Assembly (NCBI GenBank): GCA_963978895.1
Contig: OZ022242.1
Location: 38,084,731-38,148,730, forward strand
Source of the DNA: Erpobdella octoculata
Lineage: Eukaryota > Annelida > Clitellata > Hirudinida > Erpobdellidae
Direction: 5' to 3'
DNA: 64,000 nt
Part shown: positions 10,039-45,053 of the stretch, piece by piece
Layout of the letters: each line of letters begins with the position of its first letter
Position numbering within the stretch: position 1 is the stretch's first letter
The notes under the pieces: model-generated
Database searches by the model: none
Told to the model about the DNA's origin: nothing
Seen by the model: only the letters and a program-made list of their open reading frames with translations
Made by a program: the position numbers and the translations under genes

Positions 10039-11388
10039 ATGACGGAAGCAACGAAAAAAAACGAACCTCGACGCGCTAGTGCCAACGTCGAACGTCCAAG
10101 TCCATCGCCAAGAAGGCAGTTTGACAATCTGACGAACGTATCACTCGATAGGTCGGACCATCCTCTGAAGAGCCCGACTCAAAACCAGACGATCAAGACT
10201 GAAAGTCACAAAGGTCGTAGTAGGGCTTCGGTAGACGCGCTGCAGAAGCCACCGGAAGTTAAATGGTTTTCTTTGATGGAGCCCTCCGAAGGGGAAATTG
10301 GTCGCCAGGAGAGACTTAGCAATGCAAGTTCCGATAGAGAAAATCACACTGGCTTTGGTCAGCATTCGGCGGACAGAAATTGTCTTAAAAAAGATATTGG
10401 CTCGTTGTCTATAAAAGAAATTGAACCGAAGGAAAACACTAAAACTAAAACTTGGACGAATAATCTGGCCAGCGCTACTCGCGAGAGCTGGGATAAAGAA
10501 AAAGTAGCAAATTATATTCTCAAAAAAGTGCTAGACAGAGGAAGCAAAACGCAGGACATAGAAGGGATCCCCGGTCTGTCGGAAGGGCAGTGTCTTTCGT
10601 CTACGGATCTGAAAGATTTGGTCAAAGTCATTTCCAGCAAACTCCAAAAAAACACAAGATTTACATTACCACCGAGTAAGATTCGCGAAGACGTCGTGAG
10701 AAAGATTTCATTTTTTGAGACTGATGCTGCAACAAGCAGTGCTATGAAGCTGAAAAGCAAGACTCCTTTGCCAGCACTCAAACTTCTTAACCCGAACGAT
10801 CAGATGGCTCTCAAGAAAGAATCGCTTTTCCTACCGACCAAAGTCTCAGACTTAAGAGTGGTCGGGGTTTCGGTAAATCTACCGAAGAGAGATAATCATC
10901 AACACTCGGTCAACCTTCCGGCGAGTAGCGAAACCTTTCTGAAAAAACTGACCGATCGTCGTGAAAAAGCATTCAAAGCCAGTTGCCAGCCGTCGTACGG
11001 CTGCAAAACTCGAGAAAAACAGAAAATCAGCAGTCTAAAACCCCATACGAATTCTGTCGTCAACCTCGAAATGAGCATCAAGAGAGCCCAGTCCATAGAG
11101 AAAACTCTCAACCGGGTCAATCAAGAGCTCAACGCGACGTTCAAGAAGACGTCTAGATATCTGAAAACCGACCCGTCGCTCTTCAGGCCGAAGAGTCCGA
11201 GCTCCGTCAGCGACGAGCCGCCTCAGAGGTTGTCGTACTACTCTCGGCCGCGCCGGCGTGAAGACCACCAACCGCCGGTCCTGCTCCACAGAGGAATGGC
11301 GGACACGCAGAGTTACTCGGGGAACAACAACAGGACAAGAGCTCCAGTGAGCAGCCGTCAAAGGTCTGAAATGTGCATAATTGGTTAG
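10039..11388 (+). CDS. unrecognised 449-aa basic, serine-rich protein, apparently single-exon
   Basis: A single uninterrupted frame runs from ATG 10039 to the stop at 11386-11388, with higher GC than its surroundings, so it looks coding. The product is hydrophilic, rich in Lys, Arg, Ser and Pro, and has no signal peptide or membrane segment. The N-terminus has phosphosite-like proline and arginine motifs (SPSPRRQF). A middle stretch (about residues 150-230) is predicted helical. A helical patch near 345-375 (SIKRAQSIEKTLNRVNQEL) could form a short coiled coil. The C-terminus is disordered. I do not recognise the family. A donor-like aaag|gtctga near 11364 could add a 3' exon, but none is evident before the opposite gene at 12908. 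Confidence 0.65.
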   Translation: MTEATKKNEPRRASANVERPSPSPRRQFDNLTNVSLDRSDHPLKSPTQNQTIKTESHKGRSRASVDALQKPPEVKWFSLMEPSEGEIGRQERLSNASSDRENHTGFGQHSADRNCLKKDIGSLSIKEIEPKENTKTKTWTNNLASATRESWDKEKVANYILKKVLDRGSKTQDIEGIPGLSEGQCLSSTDLKDLVKVISSKLQKNTRFTLPPSKIREDVVRKISFFETDAATSSAMKLKSKTPLPALKLLNPNDQMALKKESLFLPTKVSDLRVVGVSVNLPKRDNHQHSVNLPASSETFLKKLTDRREKAFKASCQPSYGCKTREKQKISSLKPHTNSVVNLEMSIKRAQSIEKTLNRVNQELNATFKKTSRYLKTDPSLFRPKSPSSVSDEPPQRLSYYSRPRRREDHQPPVLLHRGMADTQSYSGNNNRTRAPVSSRQRSEMCIIG

Positions 11389-11775
11389 TTTGATGGGTCA
11401 GTATGAGTTTTTAGCGATAGCCCAGAAATCGCAGTAAAGACTGAACTGGAGTTAGAAACACGTATTGTCATCTCGGTATAATTGAAAGCTACGATACCAA
11501 GGCCAGATTAACCGATTCGGGACGGGACCATATGCGCCAATGACTGGGTTTAGAGTTTTAACAATTTGAGTAAGCAAGGTGGTGCTGAAAGAAGTTAAAA
11601 AAAGCAGGGGAAGGGTGGTACGGTAATAGCTAAGACACCAGGAAGAGAATTGGCAATATGAAACAGAACACAGAGGAACTCGAGAGGCTCCTGAAACCTT
11701 GACCTACAATCATTTAAAATCAAGTTTTTATCTCAGGCCGAGACGTCTGAGATCAAGTAGCCAGTAGCTAGCCAG

Positions 11776-11893
11776 ATACGTAGCTAGGGTCTTCTGCGCC
11801 CGGGGACAAAACACAAAATCTGCGCTCTCTACATAACCTCTCAATGCGCCCGGGGACAAGTGTGTCCCCTGCCCCCCCCTTCGCTACGCTTCT
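11776..11893. mobile_element. short inverted-repeat (hAT-like MITE) remnant
   Basis: It starts acgtagctagggt and ends ccccttcgctacgc, which are imperfect inverted repeats. Inside, gcgcccggggaca appears twice and is opposed by tgtcccctg, so the segment can fold on itself. This gtagctaggg...gcccc style is common for non-autonomous hAT elements. Target duplication is not clear. Confidence 0.45.
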
Positions 11894-12362
11894 TTAGGTA
11901 GCCTCTCGAGTCCCGTGTGTTGTTTCTTTGACGGAAGAATAAAATAAGTAGCAGAAATTCTTATAGCGTTCGTGAGTCAAATGCGTAGGTATGCTGATTT
12001 GCTCAACTGTTAAATCTGTCCCGACAGGTCAAAAGTTACCAAGAGTAGCCAAAAAGCCGACCGGACCAAAAGCAAGTCGAACCAAAAAAAATGAAACACT
12101 CTTCTTCTCCAAGGAGCAGCAGCACCAGCATCGTTTTGTATTAAAAAGAAGAGAAGACACTTCCTATTCTCCTGTCGCCACTACAACAACTACAACAACC
12201 TTCGATGATGATGCCGGTCACCAACGACTCACGAGAGTCAACAACTGGACTGTTATTTACGATAAAATGCATTTCTAATGATCAATTTCAATTTAAAAAA
12301 AGTACATTTTGCCGCGTGTTTGTGTTCGTGATTATAACTATATCAGGAGACTTGATATCAGT

Positions 12363-12470
12363 GGCGTCACAAAGGCTGGGCTGGTGTCACCACCCAGTGC
12401 GATAGCTCTCAAGGTATAAATTGCGCTCCTTCTCTAAAAAAGTCGATGATGGGGGGGGGGGGGGGGGTTA
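12363..12470. mobile_element. MITE-like fragment with a G homopolymer
   Basis: It begins tggcgtcac and contains ctccttctctaaaaaagtcg, which matches in inverted orientation the right part of the element at 16630-16935. It ends in a run of 16 or more G at about 12450-12467. Confidence 0.4.
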
Positions 12471-12907
12471 ATCGCTTGTTCCACATGCAGAAAATTGATT
12501 CTCAAAAAGGGGGGAGGGGTTATAAAGTAATAATAATAAATTCTTAAAAAACGCTTGCTCCGGTGTTTACTTCAATCACTTGTTTGTATATGCTTGTTTA
12601 TGTGTGTGTGTGTGGCTTTATGAGTGCAGATTATACCGGCATGTCGTGTGTGTGTGTGTCTGTTCAGGTGCAGACATATATAGGTAATACACCATGGAAT
12701 CCTATACCCATACGCATTTAATGAGCAATATTAATAAAAAAAAATTTTTTTCGAGGTATTATAGGTAATAGTGAGGAAAACACGTAAAAAATCACAAACG
12801 AGTCACTCATAACCTACAACTTCAAATCGTCTCTCTATCACAGGTTATCATAATAGGTAGGCATTTCTCTGTGAGCAATAGAATAATTAAATATATAATG
12901 CTTTTAC

Positions 12908-35606
<22,699 letters not shown>

Positions 35607-37443
35607 TTTTTAGCAAAAGAAAGTAGAATTGAATAAACGAACAAAAATACGTAGAGATTATTCACTTGATATCATATTTAAATAAGAAAACTTTAAAATT
35701 CACTTCCGAGTCTCACAAACTCTTAAATTCTTCTGTTCAAGACATTGAATGCAAGTTAGAGAGGTAGGTAAGTAGAGAGAGCACTTCGCTATACCCAAGG
35801 TGTTTCCATGGCAATTATGAGAAAAGTTCACAATACAACCACCACCGGTGCAATAACGCTATTATTTATTTAAGAGGCGGAATTGGCAATTATTAATATT
35901 TGATTAACGTCATTAACAAATATTTACTATATCTAGAAGCTCTGATTGCTATATTGTCACGTAATAATTAAGTTGAGTTACATTATATTCTTATATTATA
36001 GTTATTTGTGAGTAATAGGTTGTTAAATTTGAAAAAATCAATTTTTGATATTTTGTCTACAGAATAGGTTGACATGTATAGAAATTGGGCACAGCTGGAC
36101 ATAGAGCGATTTTTTTCTGCGAGGCTCTATGGCAATGGCAAAACCTTTTACAAGTTCTTATTTATAGTTTTTTCATTTTCGCCGCAATTGTCAGTGATGG
36201 TAAAAAAAACTAGTGTGTATTACTCTTTTTTAATCTGTAGCGATGAAGCTGCTTCGATTTCTGTCGACCGATCAATTCTCTGTCGTTTTCTGAAGACTAC
36301 TGCTGTATCACGGTCAGTCGTGGCCATGGCTACATTTCTAGCCTACTGGCGAATGAACTCTTTTTTGGGTTATTTTTTACAGGCCCAAAAAAACGTGAAA
36401 AATTAATTGAAATCGTCCAGTTTTCTTTTGTGATATATTATAACATATTTAATAAGTTTAAAAAATCAGCTGTAGATTTTTTTGATTCGGATTACTTCAT
36501 AAATTGAAATGAAAATCCAACTATTTTTGATTAATAATAAAGAAAACTATAGCTATTGGTAAAAAATTATTTAGAATATAATTTCATCGCAAAGAAATTA
36601 TATTACTATTTTAACGGAACTTTGACTAAACGTCGAAAAAATCTAACGTCCGTTGCCTTCAATTCCTGTGTGTGGCTCGGTTGAGACCACACCGTGGGAG
36701 ATTGAAAATTTATAAAACTTGTTTTCATTCAATAATGTCACTTTCTACATTATTAAAAATCATTTTTATACTACCTCGTAGAATTATTAGCAGCACCCCG
36801 TGAATTGACAAATATCTAAAGTCTGATTCAATGAGTATTTTTTTCTTTAAATCGAAACCAGTTTTAAACAAATTTATTTTAATGAAAACATTTAAAAAAA
36901 TATTCATTAACAATGAACAAACAAGCAATGAATAGGCCGCTTATTTATCTATCGTCAGATGGCGAATAAATTTCTATGATTATATTTTGATGGGTGATAG
37001 TGGCCGCGTGGATAGTTTATTTACGGTGCCATTTCTGCGACAATCCGCTGAAAAATTCATTATTTGTGAGCGAAAGGCTACGACAGAGATTGTTGAAATA
37101 GTAAGCGTAATTTTTTTATCGTAAATTTCAACTTTAAACACTTAATTCGAGCCGGCACGGCGGGCGAAACCTCCCACCCGAGCGAAGCTTTAGAAAACGT
37201 GACGGAAGGAAGCGCTCTAAAATGTCGAAAATTCGTGTGGAGATGGGCTCAAATTATTTTAAATGTGTTATTGGTTTATGCGATTTACATCTTAATCTAT
37301 TTTTAGACGAGAATTTGCTTAAAATGATCGAAAATTTCGTTATTTTTCCGACTCAAAGTATTGTCGCGTGTTTCGGCTAATGAGCGATTTTCGCATATTT
37401 GTTGATCTGAATACACACGGCTGACTAAAGTTTTATTTTTTCT
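35607..37443. promoter_or_regulatory. head-to-head intergenic region with the putative 5' UTR exon of the ETS gene
   Basis: The coiled-coil gene (-) and the ETS gene (+) start on either side. A likely noncoding first exon of the ETS gene ends near 37100 (gttgaaata|gtaagc) and joins an acceptor tttctag at 37444. A locally GC-richer patch at 37150-37220 lies in that intron. The 36074-36406 open frame is AT-rich and not convincing. No specific promoter element could be assigned. Confidence 0.45.
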
Positions 37444-37475
37444 AGGTTCTGCAGAGTTTTTCTTCTACATAACAA

Positions 37476-40400
37476 ATGAAGCGGACATCGAGTTGGACGA
37501 TCAGTCGAGACGGATCTACGGCATCTCTGAACGGATCGGGATCAAATCATGCCGGACCAGATGTCAAACGAATCAAACAGGAATCGCAATCGTCGTTGGG
37601 GTTGTTACCTCCTATATTGCTTCAACTAATTTTGCTTTAACTCGCTTAATGTTTAGAATTCAATTCCTTTCTTATAATAATACTGTGTCACTTTTTGCTT
37701 CCTGTTCGTGGATATTTTAAATAATAATGTAACTTTATCTGTAAGATTAGAATTAGATACCTCGTTGCCGATGCATTACGACTTTTCGATAAAACTTTGT
37801 TTACTCTTTTCACGCTTGTTCCTACATTGTTTTGGTATAAAATTCTTTGACTTTGCTTAAAAGTTTTTGGGAACTTTCACACAAAGAGCATACAGATCTA
37901 TATTTTCATTTAATTTTATAAAAAAATTGCTGCATAACTGATAAGAAAACTTTATTAATAATGAATGGTATGATCTCGATTTAGTGTATAATTTTTTTTC
38001 AAAACTTCTATAAAAAAACAATCATTTTATTTTCAATGCAGAAACGTCACTCATCCCATCGCTAAAATTGGAAACGAGTACCTCCCCACGAGGGTAAGTC
38101 GAAGTCATTTTTTATTTCGTTCGATACGCTAATAAAAAAATCTGTAAGGTTATTCGTTCATTCTGAACGGTTTAAATTGAACTGCCTTTTCACTGAGTTC
38201 TCTTGATTAGAACATTAACATGTTTTGATCTGTATTTTTAATTTTATTCCAGAAAAGTAAAATATTCTTGTTAGATTAAATTATTTGTTTTTGATTTAAT
38301 TTATTTGTAAACTGCCATTTTTGAAGTTGAGAGTTTTCATGTCTTGTTAACCAATACTTCGAGCACGTCGGTAAATTCCAATTGATGATCCTATCTGGAT
38401 TCAGACCTGATTAATCTGCCTCTACGGCCTAGTACACGGCCTGGCCGCGTTTTCCTGCTTCTGCCAGCCACGCCCTTCACTTTTCCAACAAACGTTGATC
38501 GTGCGTGTTCACGTTATGCCGATCGAAATTGAACCCAACTGAATTATTTTCCGTGTTGTTGTTTACCGTCAAAAATTTTCTAATATCTTACAGTTGACTC
38601 AAATCAAACCGATAGAGAAAAAGGAGTACACCATCAAACTGAGTAGAGGAGTCAACCAGTTTGCCATCGCCAACGGCTCTGCAATTAAACCGGTGCGGTG
38701 TTTAGCAACTATTAGTGCTTCAGCCCAAAACGTAGAAATGATATAACTTTCTCTTTTATAACTGTTCATTGAAAACGATGAACATAATTGTGTCTATAAT
38801 TATAACTTATCATGTGTGATCATGTTATGAGCACCATTATAATAAATTATTCTAAGTGGTTTAAATACATTATAATGATTTATGTAATGTTGATATTAGC
38901 ATAGTTATAAAATTTATCAGTAGTTTATTGTGTAATGCATTATATTAAGAAGCTTTTTTTGTAATTCTAATAAATTATGCTAGTAAGTTATTAGAACAGT
39001 ATTAAATGTTAGCATGTTGTTAGCATAATTAAAGCACATTACGGTTCAGTATGGATGAGTTACAGTTGTAATCTGTACTGCTCTCCAGGTCAACGTATCC
39101 GGAACGACGCCGCAGACCGATCAGGTCAAGTCGAAACGTGTCACCATAAAGGTCAGTTGGGATGAATGTTTAATTTTCGCATTCTTTTATTTCACTTTCG
39201 TGTAAATATTGTTAAGTGTCTCTGGAATTTTCTTCCAATTTCTCTGCTACTTCTTAGTCTCTTTTTTTTGTGAGGTGTGCTCTTCTTAAGACTGCTCTGT
39301 GACATGAGCTCTTCTTAAGACTGCTCTGTGACATGAGCTCTTCTTAAGACTGCTCTGTGACGTGAGCTCTTCTTAAGACTTTTCTGTCAAATCGTAGTTG
39401 AGTACTCTTGCAAAACCCATCTCAAAGAGTTCTATAGCAATTGATTGATTGATTTAGTAGTAAATTTTGTTTATTTATATAGTTGCTGACATTAATCTCT
39501 TAAAAACTCCCACTTTAAAGCTTCCAACGGCAAAGATGGCTCCCATGTTCAACATGTTCAGCAACAACATTACCAGCAGCAGTAGCAACAACAACAAAAG
39601 CAACATAATAAATGTAAACAACATCAACATTAACAACAACAAGATCAACACGAACAACAACATTGTAGCCACGAGCAACAACAAAGTTATCAACTTGAAA
39701 AAAATGGTAACATTCTCTTTATAAATTATTAATTCTAATATATTATAAGAAAAGGAAGCATATTTATGTATAAATCATATTTATTCACTAAGCCCCATGC
39801 CAAACCAATTCATGCAAAAATCTAGGTTATGAAAGAATCCAAATGCAGCATAATATACTGGCATTTAATTTTGCATTTGATTCCATAGCTTAGTGCACAT
39901 TTAAATGTTCAAACAATTCTATAAAAATGTAAAATATTTTTTAAACTATTTTTTTGTTGCTGCTTCATTAGCCGTGTGCTGTTAATGTTATCAACTGTTC
40001 GGGTAAGTTAATGAATTATTTCATTGAATACTCTTGTCAGGCCATCATCCCAAAGTTGGAACCGATAACCATCGCTCCGACCAATTTTTTCGTCAAACAG
40101 GAGGTGGAATCCCAACCCGATCCAGCCTTCTCGATAGACCCCCCCATCGTCCACGGGCAGACCCTCGAGGACATCATCGATAGACAGATCATGCTCAAGT
40201 GCGTTGACCTGGACACGCTCGTGACAAACCTGTCTGCGGAATTCTATGAGAAGGGGGTCTTCGGCGCCGACACGAAAGTGATTTACATACTGGAAGGAGA
40301 GGGTACAGCTTCCAGTCCGGTAGGTTGCTCCTGTGTGTGCCAGTGTGAAATGTGTGTGTCTGTGTGATAAGTTAATTATGTGTGTTGTTATTCCAGTCTG

Positions 40401-43354
40401 GTAGGTTGCTTATGTGTGTGTGTGTGTGTGTGTTTGTGAAATGTGTGTGTCTGTGTGATAAATTAATTATGTGTGTTGTTATTATAATGCTGTAATCATG
40501 TTTCACTAGAGACTTTCCGAGTCGTTGTTATCATGAAACTGTATTTCATATTATGATAAAAATAGGAACATGTTAGATGTGAATTATTAGTGGAAAACTT
40601 TGAGTTGCTGCTAAAGAGTTGTCCTCTAGAATAAGCACTCTGAAACTTCATTACCAAAAGCAAATAATTAAATTATTAATTCACTTTGAAAAACAGTTAA
40701 ACGAATACGAGATGCTCAGACAAGTTTGTCGGGACACCCAAGAGAAATACGCCAACGTTCTGATGAGCATCAGAGCTGAGATGAGCGATCCCACGAACGT
40801 CTGGATGATGATACACGACATCCAGTCGTGCACGAAACCGACGCAAGACGATTTGAAGCCAAACATTTTCGAATCCATGGTGGAGGATCAGACATTCTTG
40901 GTTGTCAGGAAGTCTGCAATGATTCCTCAAGGTTTCTGTTCTATTTCTACTATGTGCTTTTATTAAATTTAGCTTGTCCGGATGTCTGCGGATGTCCTAG
41001 GACGAACGCGGTGATAATAACGACTGAAACTTTCGACGTCGTAGTAGATGTAAACGTGTTATGTTTGTTATTTTCTGGGATTACGTTTTCATGATATGAT
41101 GTCATGAAATTTTATAAAAATTATATCTAAACGAGTTTGTGTTTATAATTTAGATTTTCCATTTTCCCGATTTCAGAATTGAAAGATTGGTCTTCCGAGC
41201 ACGTAAAAATGTGGTTGCGATGGGCGAGCGAGAGTTTCAACCTGGTCGTCAACATAGAAAGTCAAAACGTCACGGGCGCTGACGTCGCCGGTTGGACCAG
41301 CGATGACATCTACAAACTGGTCGACAAGGGGATGGGGGACGACTTTTACGCTCACGTGGCCGTGCTCCAGACGTACGGAGTCGTAGGTTGGTTGCTCGAA
41401 AGCGTAACGTATTCATTTTTTTTTAATCTTGTAGATTGTGTTTCTGTGCTTCTTAATTACACTTTGATCACTAATTTTTGTTTAGAGTTATAGATTCATT
41501 TACTGATTCATGTATTACTAGTTTTCTATTTAGAACCGTTTTCATCAGTATAATATTCTGTGGTAGTTTATAGTCGATCGTTTGTGACGCAACTCTCGTG
41601 GTTTAGTATTTATTTGCAATTAGCAATAACAATTCTTTTTCTACTCCTTAGCAAGTCCACCTGGTGTCTACTTCAGAGGGAAAAAGAAAGGTAGGTTTTG
41701 AAGTCTTTATGCAGAGTTTTCTTTTAGAAATAGTTTTTGCCGGTCTGTACGACCACGCATTCAGTTTTTTACATTGTAGGAACACGTTCAGTTTGTTACA
41801 TTGTAGGAACACATTCAGTTTGTTACATTGTAGGAACACATTCAGTTTGTTACATTGTAGGAACACGTTTTGTATGTAGAATTACACGAACAGTTTTTTT
41901 GTTTATAGAACCACTCTGGTTGCACTTATTTTTTGCAAGATCAGTCTTTTTATTATATTTAATTTATTTTGTGAGACTTGCAGTAATGATGATATCTAGC
42001 ATACTTTTGTGATGCCATAAAACGTTTTTTACGTCAGACTCTTAATCGAATAATATTCAAATTTTCATTTTATCAGGAGGTCCAAAGAAATCGAGAAAAC
42101 CGAAGAAAGAGCCCGGAACGTTAGGCGAACGAGGTGAGAATTGATCTGGTTTTGTTATTTAAAGTATTGTTTTTTAATATAACAATATACAATATTATAT
42201 ATTTTTATATTATATTTTTTTGTTATTTAAAGTATTGTTTTTTAATATAACAATATACAATATTATATATTTTTTATAATATTTATGAGCTATAATAATT
42301 ATGAGTTATATTTGTTTTTGTTTTTATGTTTCTTCAAGTATTCTGTTTCTTAACTCTTTCAGGAACCAACGGGCAAGTTCAACTCTGGCAATTCCTACTT
42401 CGTTGCCTGCTGGAAGGGGAGCACAGCAAGTTAATCGGGTGGACCTCGGAAGCCGGGGATTTCAAGTTCCACAACCCCACCGAATTTGCCAAGGCCTGGG
42501 GAATGACGAAGCAAAAGTCGGACATGACGTACGAAAAGATGTCCAGGGCTTTGAGGTACTACTATGAACACGACTACATCTCGAAGGTGAGTGCTAAAAT
42601 AATAATAATAATAATAATAGTAATAGTAATGCCAGTAGATTAGCTTCAGAGGTGCCAGGGGATTAGTTGGGATTAATCCCACAGTTACCACCTGTATTAT
42701 AATATTGTAATCCCTAAGGAGGAGGCTACTTGGAGTTTTTGTTGTAGTAACTATATAACAATATTTAACTGGCAGTACTTTTTGTCGGTTATAATCTTAA
42801 AAGTGGTTAAGGTTTTGTGTTTCTCGTACTTTCAGTCTAGCGGCTCGAGGTTCCAGTACAAGTTCATTTTTGACACCAAGAAAGTCTTCGGTCTGGACTT
42901 GAATCAGCTGAGGGAGCTGTTCAAAGATCCGAACGAGCTCATCTCCTGTTTCGATAAAATCGAATCCCAGCAAGCACTTTACAGCTACATCAAAGAAGCC
43001 CTGCGATCGCCGTATTGCCAAAAAAGGGGCGTCCTTCCGAACACCAACGGAATCATTCCGAGCGACATCGTGATAGAAGAAAACGTCGGCGGTTATTCCG
43101 GTTTCGAAATACCTTTCCAGAATCCAGATCAGGTGGAGGAGTACTCTACCTTTTCGTTCGTCGAGGATTTCGAAGAGCACCAGGCCGCCAACTCGAGCAG
43201 CGACGACCGGTCGTCCTTGAGCAGTCCGGAACACATCGAGGTTCACAACCTCGAGTCGGAAGACATGGCGCGAACTCTAGGTCTCATAGAAGAAGACGTG
43301 TCTCTAGAGGAATCGGTCAACAACTGCTACAACACTTACTTTATCAAGCAATGA
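37476..43354 (+). CDS. GABPA: ETS-family transcription factor, GABP-alpha-like (OST-like, pointed and ETS domains)
   Basis: Exons: 37476-37600, 38052-38095, 38594-38697, 39090-39152, 39521-39706, 39972-40002, 40041-40319, about 40697-40931, 41177-41381, 41652-41690, 42076-42131, 42361-42587 and 42836-43354. The N-terminal part carries sumoylation-like VKRIKQE and KQEVE sites. The segment at 40160-40300 (LEDIIDRQIMLKC, FYEKGVFGADTKVIYIL) resembles the GABP-alpha OST domain. A pointed/SAM domain is at 41177-41381 (WSSEHVKMWLRWASESFNL). A basic linker KKSRKPKKEPG precedes the ETS domain (TNGQVQLWQFLLRCLLEGE, MSRALRYYYEHDYISK, FQYKFIFDT). The intron inside the ETS domain is at the usual place. 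The helix after the domain (FGLDLNQLRELF) matches GABP-alpha layout. A nuclear DNA-binding factor for GGAA sites is expected. ETS class is certain; the GABP-alpha subfamily is likely. Confidence 0.88.
39282..39392. repeat. 29-bp tandem repeat in the ETS-gene intron
   Basis: Four copies of a unit containing gctcttcttaagactgctct, with the last copy diverged. Confidence 0.85.
40311..40470 (+). repeat. 81-bp duplication spanning a splice donor
   Basis: The exon end ttccagtccg|gtaggttgct (donor at 40320) is repeated as ttccagtctg|gtaggttgct (donor at 40401). The tg-rich sequence behind each is also shared. Confidence 0.85.
41764..41880. repeat. 28-bp tandem repeat in the ETS-gene intron
   Basis: Four to five copies of a unit with cattgtaggaacac(a/g)ttcag and a gttta/gttac link. 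No splice site of the gene is included. Confidence 0.85.
42158..42285. repeat. direct duplication of about 65 bp, AT-rich
   Basis: The phrase gttatttaaagtattgtttt and the following aatataacaatatac occur twice in the intron before the ETS-domain exon. Confidence 0.8.
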
Positions 43355-44458
43355 TTGTGATTATTATTAATTCGTGTAATGAGTTGGCTATAAAAAATTT
43401 TTTTTATTTAAATTGTTATTAATTAATTTAATAAAAAATATTATTATTATTTTCGTTGTTTTTTTTCTTATGAACTGCTATTATAAAATAAATTTATTAA
43501 GCATCGCTTGATTGATTGATGATTGTAAAGCGATGCATGCATATGTTTGATCGGACTCTTGTCGTTTGAATGCTCTTCTTCACCTTCCGTTGATTAATGA
43601 AATAGGTCGTTTAAAAAGATGTATTTGTAAGCATGTATATATGTATATTTATACGAGGGTACGTGAACAGAGACGTATCTTCAAATATCGATTTTTATTG
43701 TGTTGGCGTGCCTTCATGAATTCTTGTTTTTGTAGGCATATGTATATATATATATATCCGCCGTAGTTTCTGCGGGGTCATTGCATTGCGGATAACCGTC
43801 GCGCGACGTTTTTCGCTTTTGAATGGTTACGAATTCGTTTTAGACTTTTAATGCTTTTTGTTGTTGGTTAAGTGATGTGAGATTTGCATATGAAAAGTTC
43901 TTTATCCACGTTGTTGTTTGTCTTTGTTGGCTGTGGGCTTCTGCACATCCTCTCTAGAAGTTGTCAGTTCTCTATAAGAAGATAGAGCTAACCCATGCCA
44001 TAGAGAAACTTCAGAGTAGAGATGATATTATTTCTTTATAACAATATTTAAGCCCAATAAATAATGACTGCCCTTAGTTACTGTAGTGGTTTTTGCACAG
44101 GAAAAGTCACTCTAAAACATGGTAATTTAATTAAAAATCGGATTGGCAGCTAGCAAAAATAATTCGTCAATTTTGCTCAGTTACTGAAAGTGACCATTCT
44201 TGGAATCAAAAGACTAGGTACTACTTGCGAATTTCTTTTGAAAATGAGCTACGAATTTCCCTCTCAGGTCAATATATACAATATTCAGAGAGGGGAATTT
44301 TGACTGTATTTTGGGAATTTGTTTAGAAAATGAGCTATGACTAGCCCCCTTTTTTCCCCGGCCATCAACTATTCTTGGAGATCATCGCCGCAAATTCCTG
44401 GATCCTCCACTGCTTATGCTTCCAATTATGTAGCGGACGAATCTGCAGTTTTACTTTG
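43355..44458. other. 3' UTR of the ETS gene and spacer
   Basis: A polyadenylation signal-like aataaaaaa is near 43430 (aataaatt near 43487). Beyond it is AT-rich sequence with a TA run at 43742-43756. A phrase gaaaatgagcta occurs near 44240 and again near 44327, in a possible unclassified repeat. No exon is evident. Confidence 0.45.
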
Positions 44459-44686
44459 TTTTTTTTTTTTTTTTATTGAGATTTAGCATACGCCTTATCA
44501 AGACAAGTCTTGCTCAAGGCGAGAGAGGGAGGGTACTTGCAAAGGCAGCCATTTATAGGCGCCTACCTCTTTAGCAAATGCGAGTGAACTTGCTTAAGGG
44601 AGTTACGCTGGTGACGCCGGCGAGGTTTGAACTGCCGACCTAACGATCGACAGGCGAACGCTCTACCGCTCTTCCACCAGCGCCTC
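44459..44686 (-). mobile_element. full-length tRNA-derived SINE with poly(A) tail
   Basis: Reading the minus strand: a tRNA-like head starts ggcgctggtggaagagcggt (box A-like), followed by box B-like gcagttcaaacctcg. A body of about 130 bp contains tcgccttgagcaagacttg, and the element ends in a 17-base A run. The head resembles a serine- or leucine-type tRNA but is diverged. The total of about 228 bp is normal for a SINE. It lies between the ETS and zinc-finger genes. Confidence 0.75.
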
Positions 44687-45053
44687 ATGTTGTAATCATA
44701 TTTATGGCTGAAATTTTTTAAGAAGTGTTGCAGACAAAAAGCAATTAAATTATAAGTAAAATCAGATGCAATTAACAACTGCTGGCTGTAAGAAATATAT
44801 AAGCTTCGATTAACATTTCGTTTACTATTTAAAAGTAAACTTGGTTTTCAAATTGTCGTTAACTCCGAAGTGATTGTTTTTAGAAAATTTTCAGCATCAG
44901 TGTTACGCTGTTAGAATTATATATTAACTATATTGTTTAAATTTATGAACACATTGCCGTTATTCACAATATTGCAAAAAGAATTGCCAGCTTGATCATC
45001 ACACCAAAAAACACAGACAAAACTCAACAACATCAACAGGCCAGACCAGGGAG

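Noticed and set aside
36074..36406. 110-aa plus-strand frame in the head-to-head spacer
   Set aside because: AT-rich, no recognisable domain, no splice or promoter context.
44563..44690. Functional tRNA gene
   Set aside because: Boxes A and B are present, but the arms pair poorly and the unit continues into a SINE body with poly(A) tail; similar reasoning applies at 17950 and 23530.
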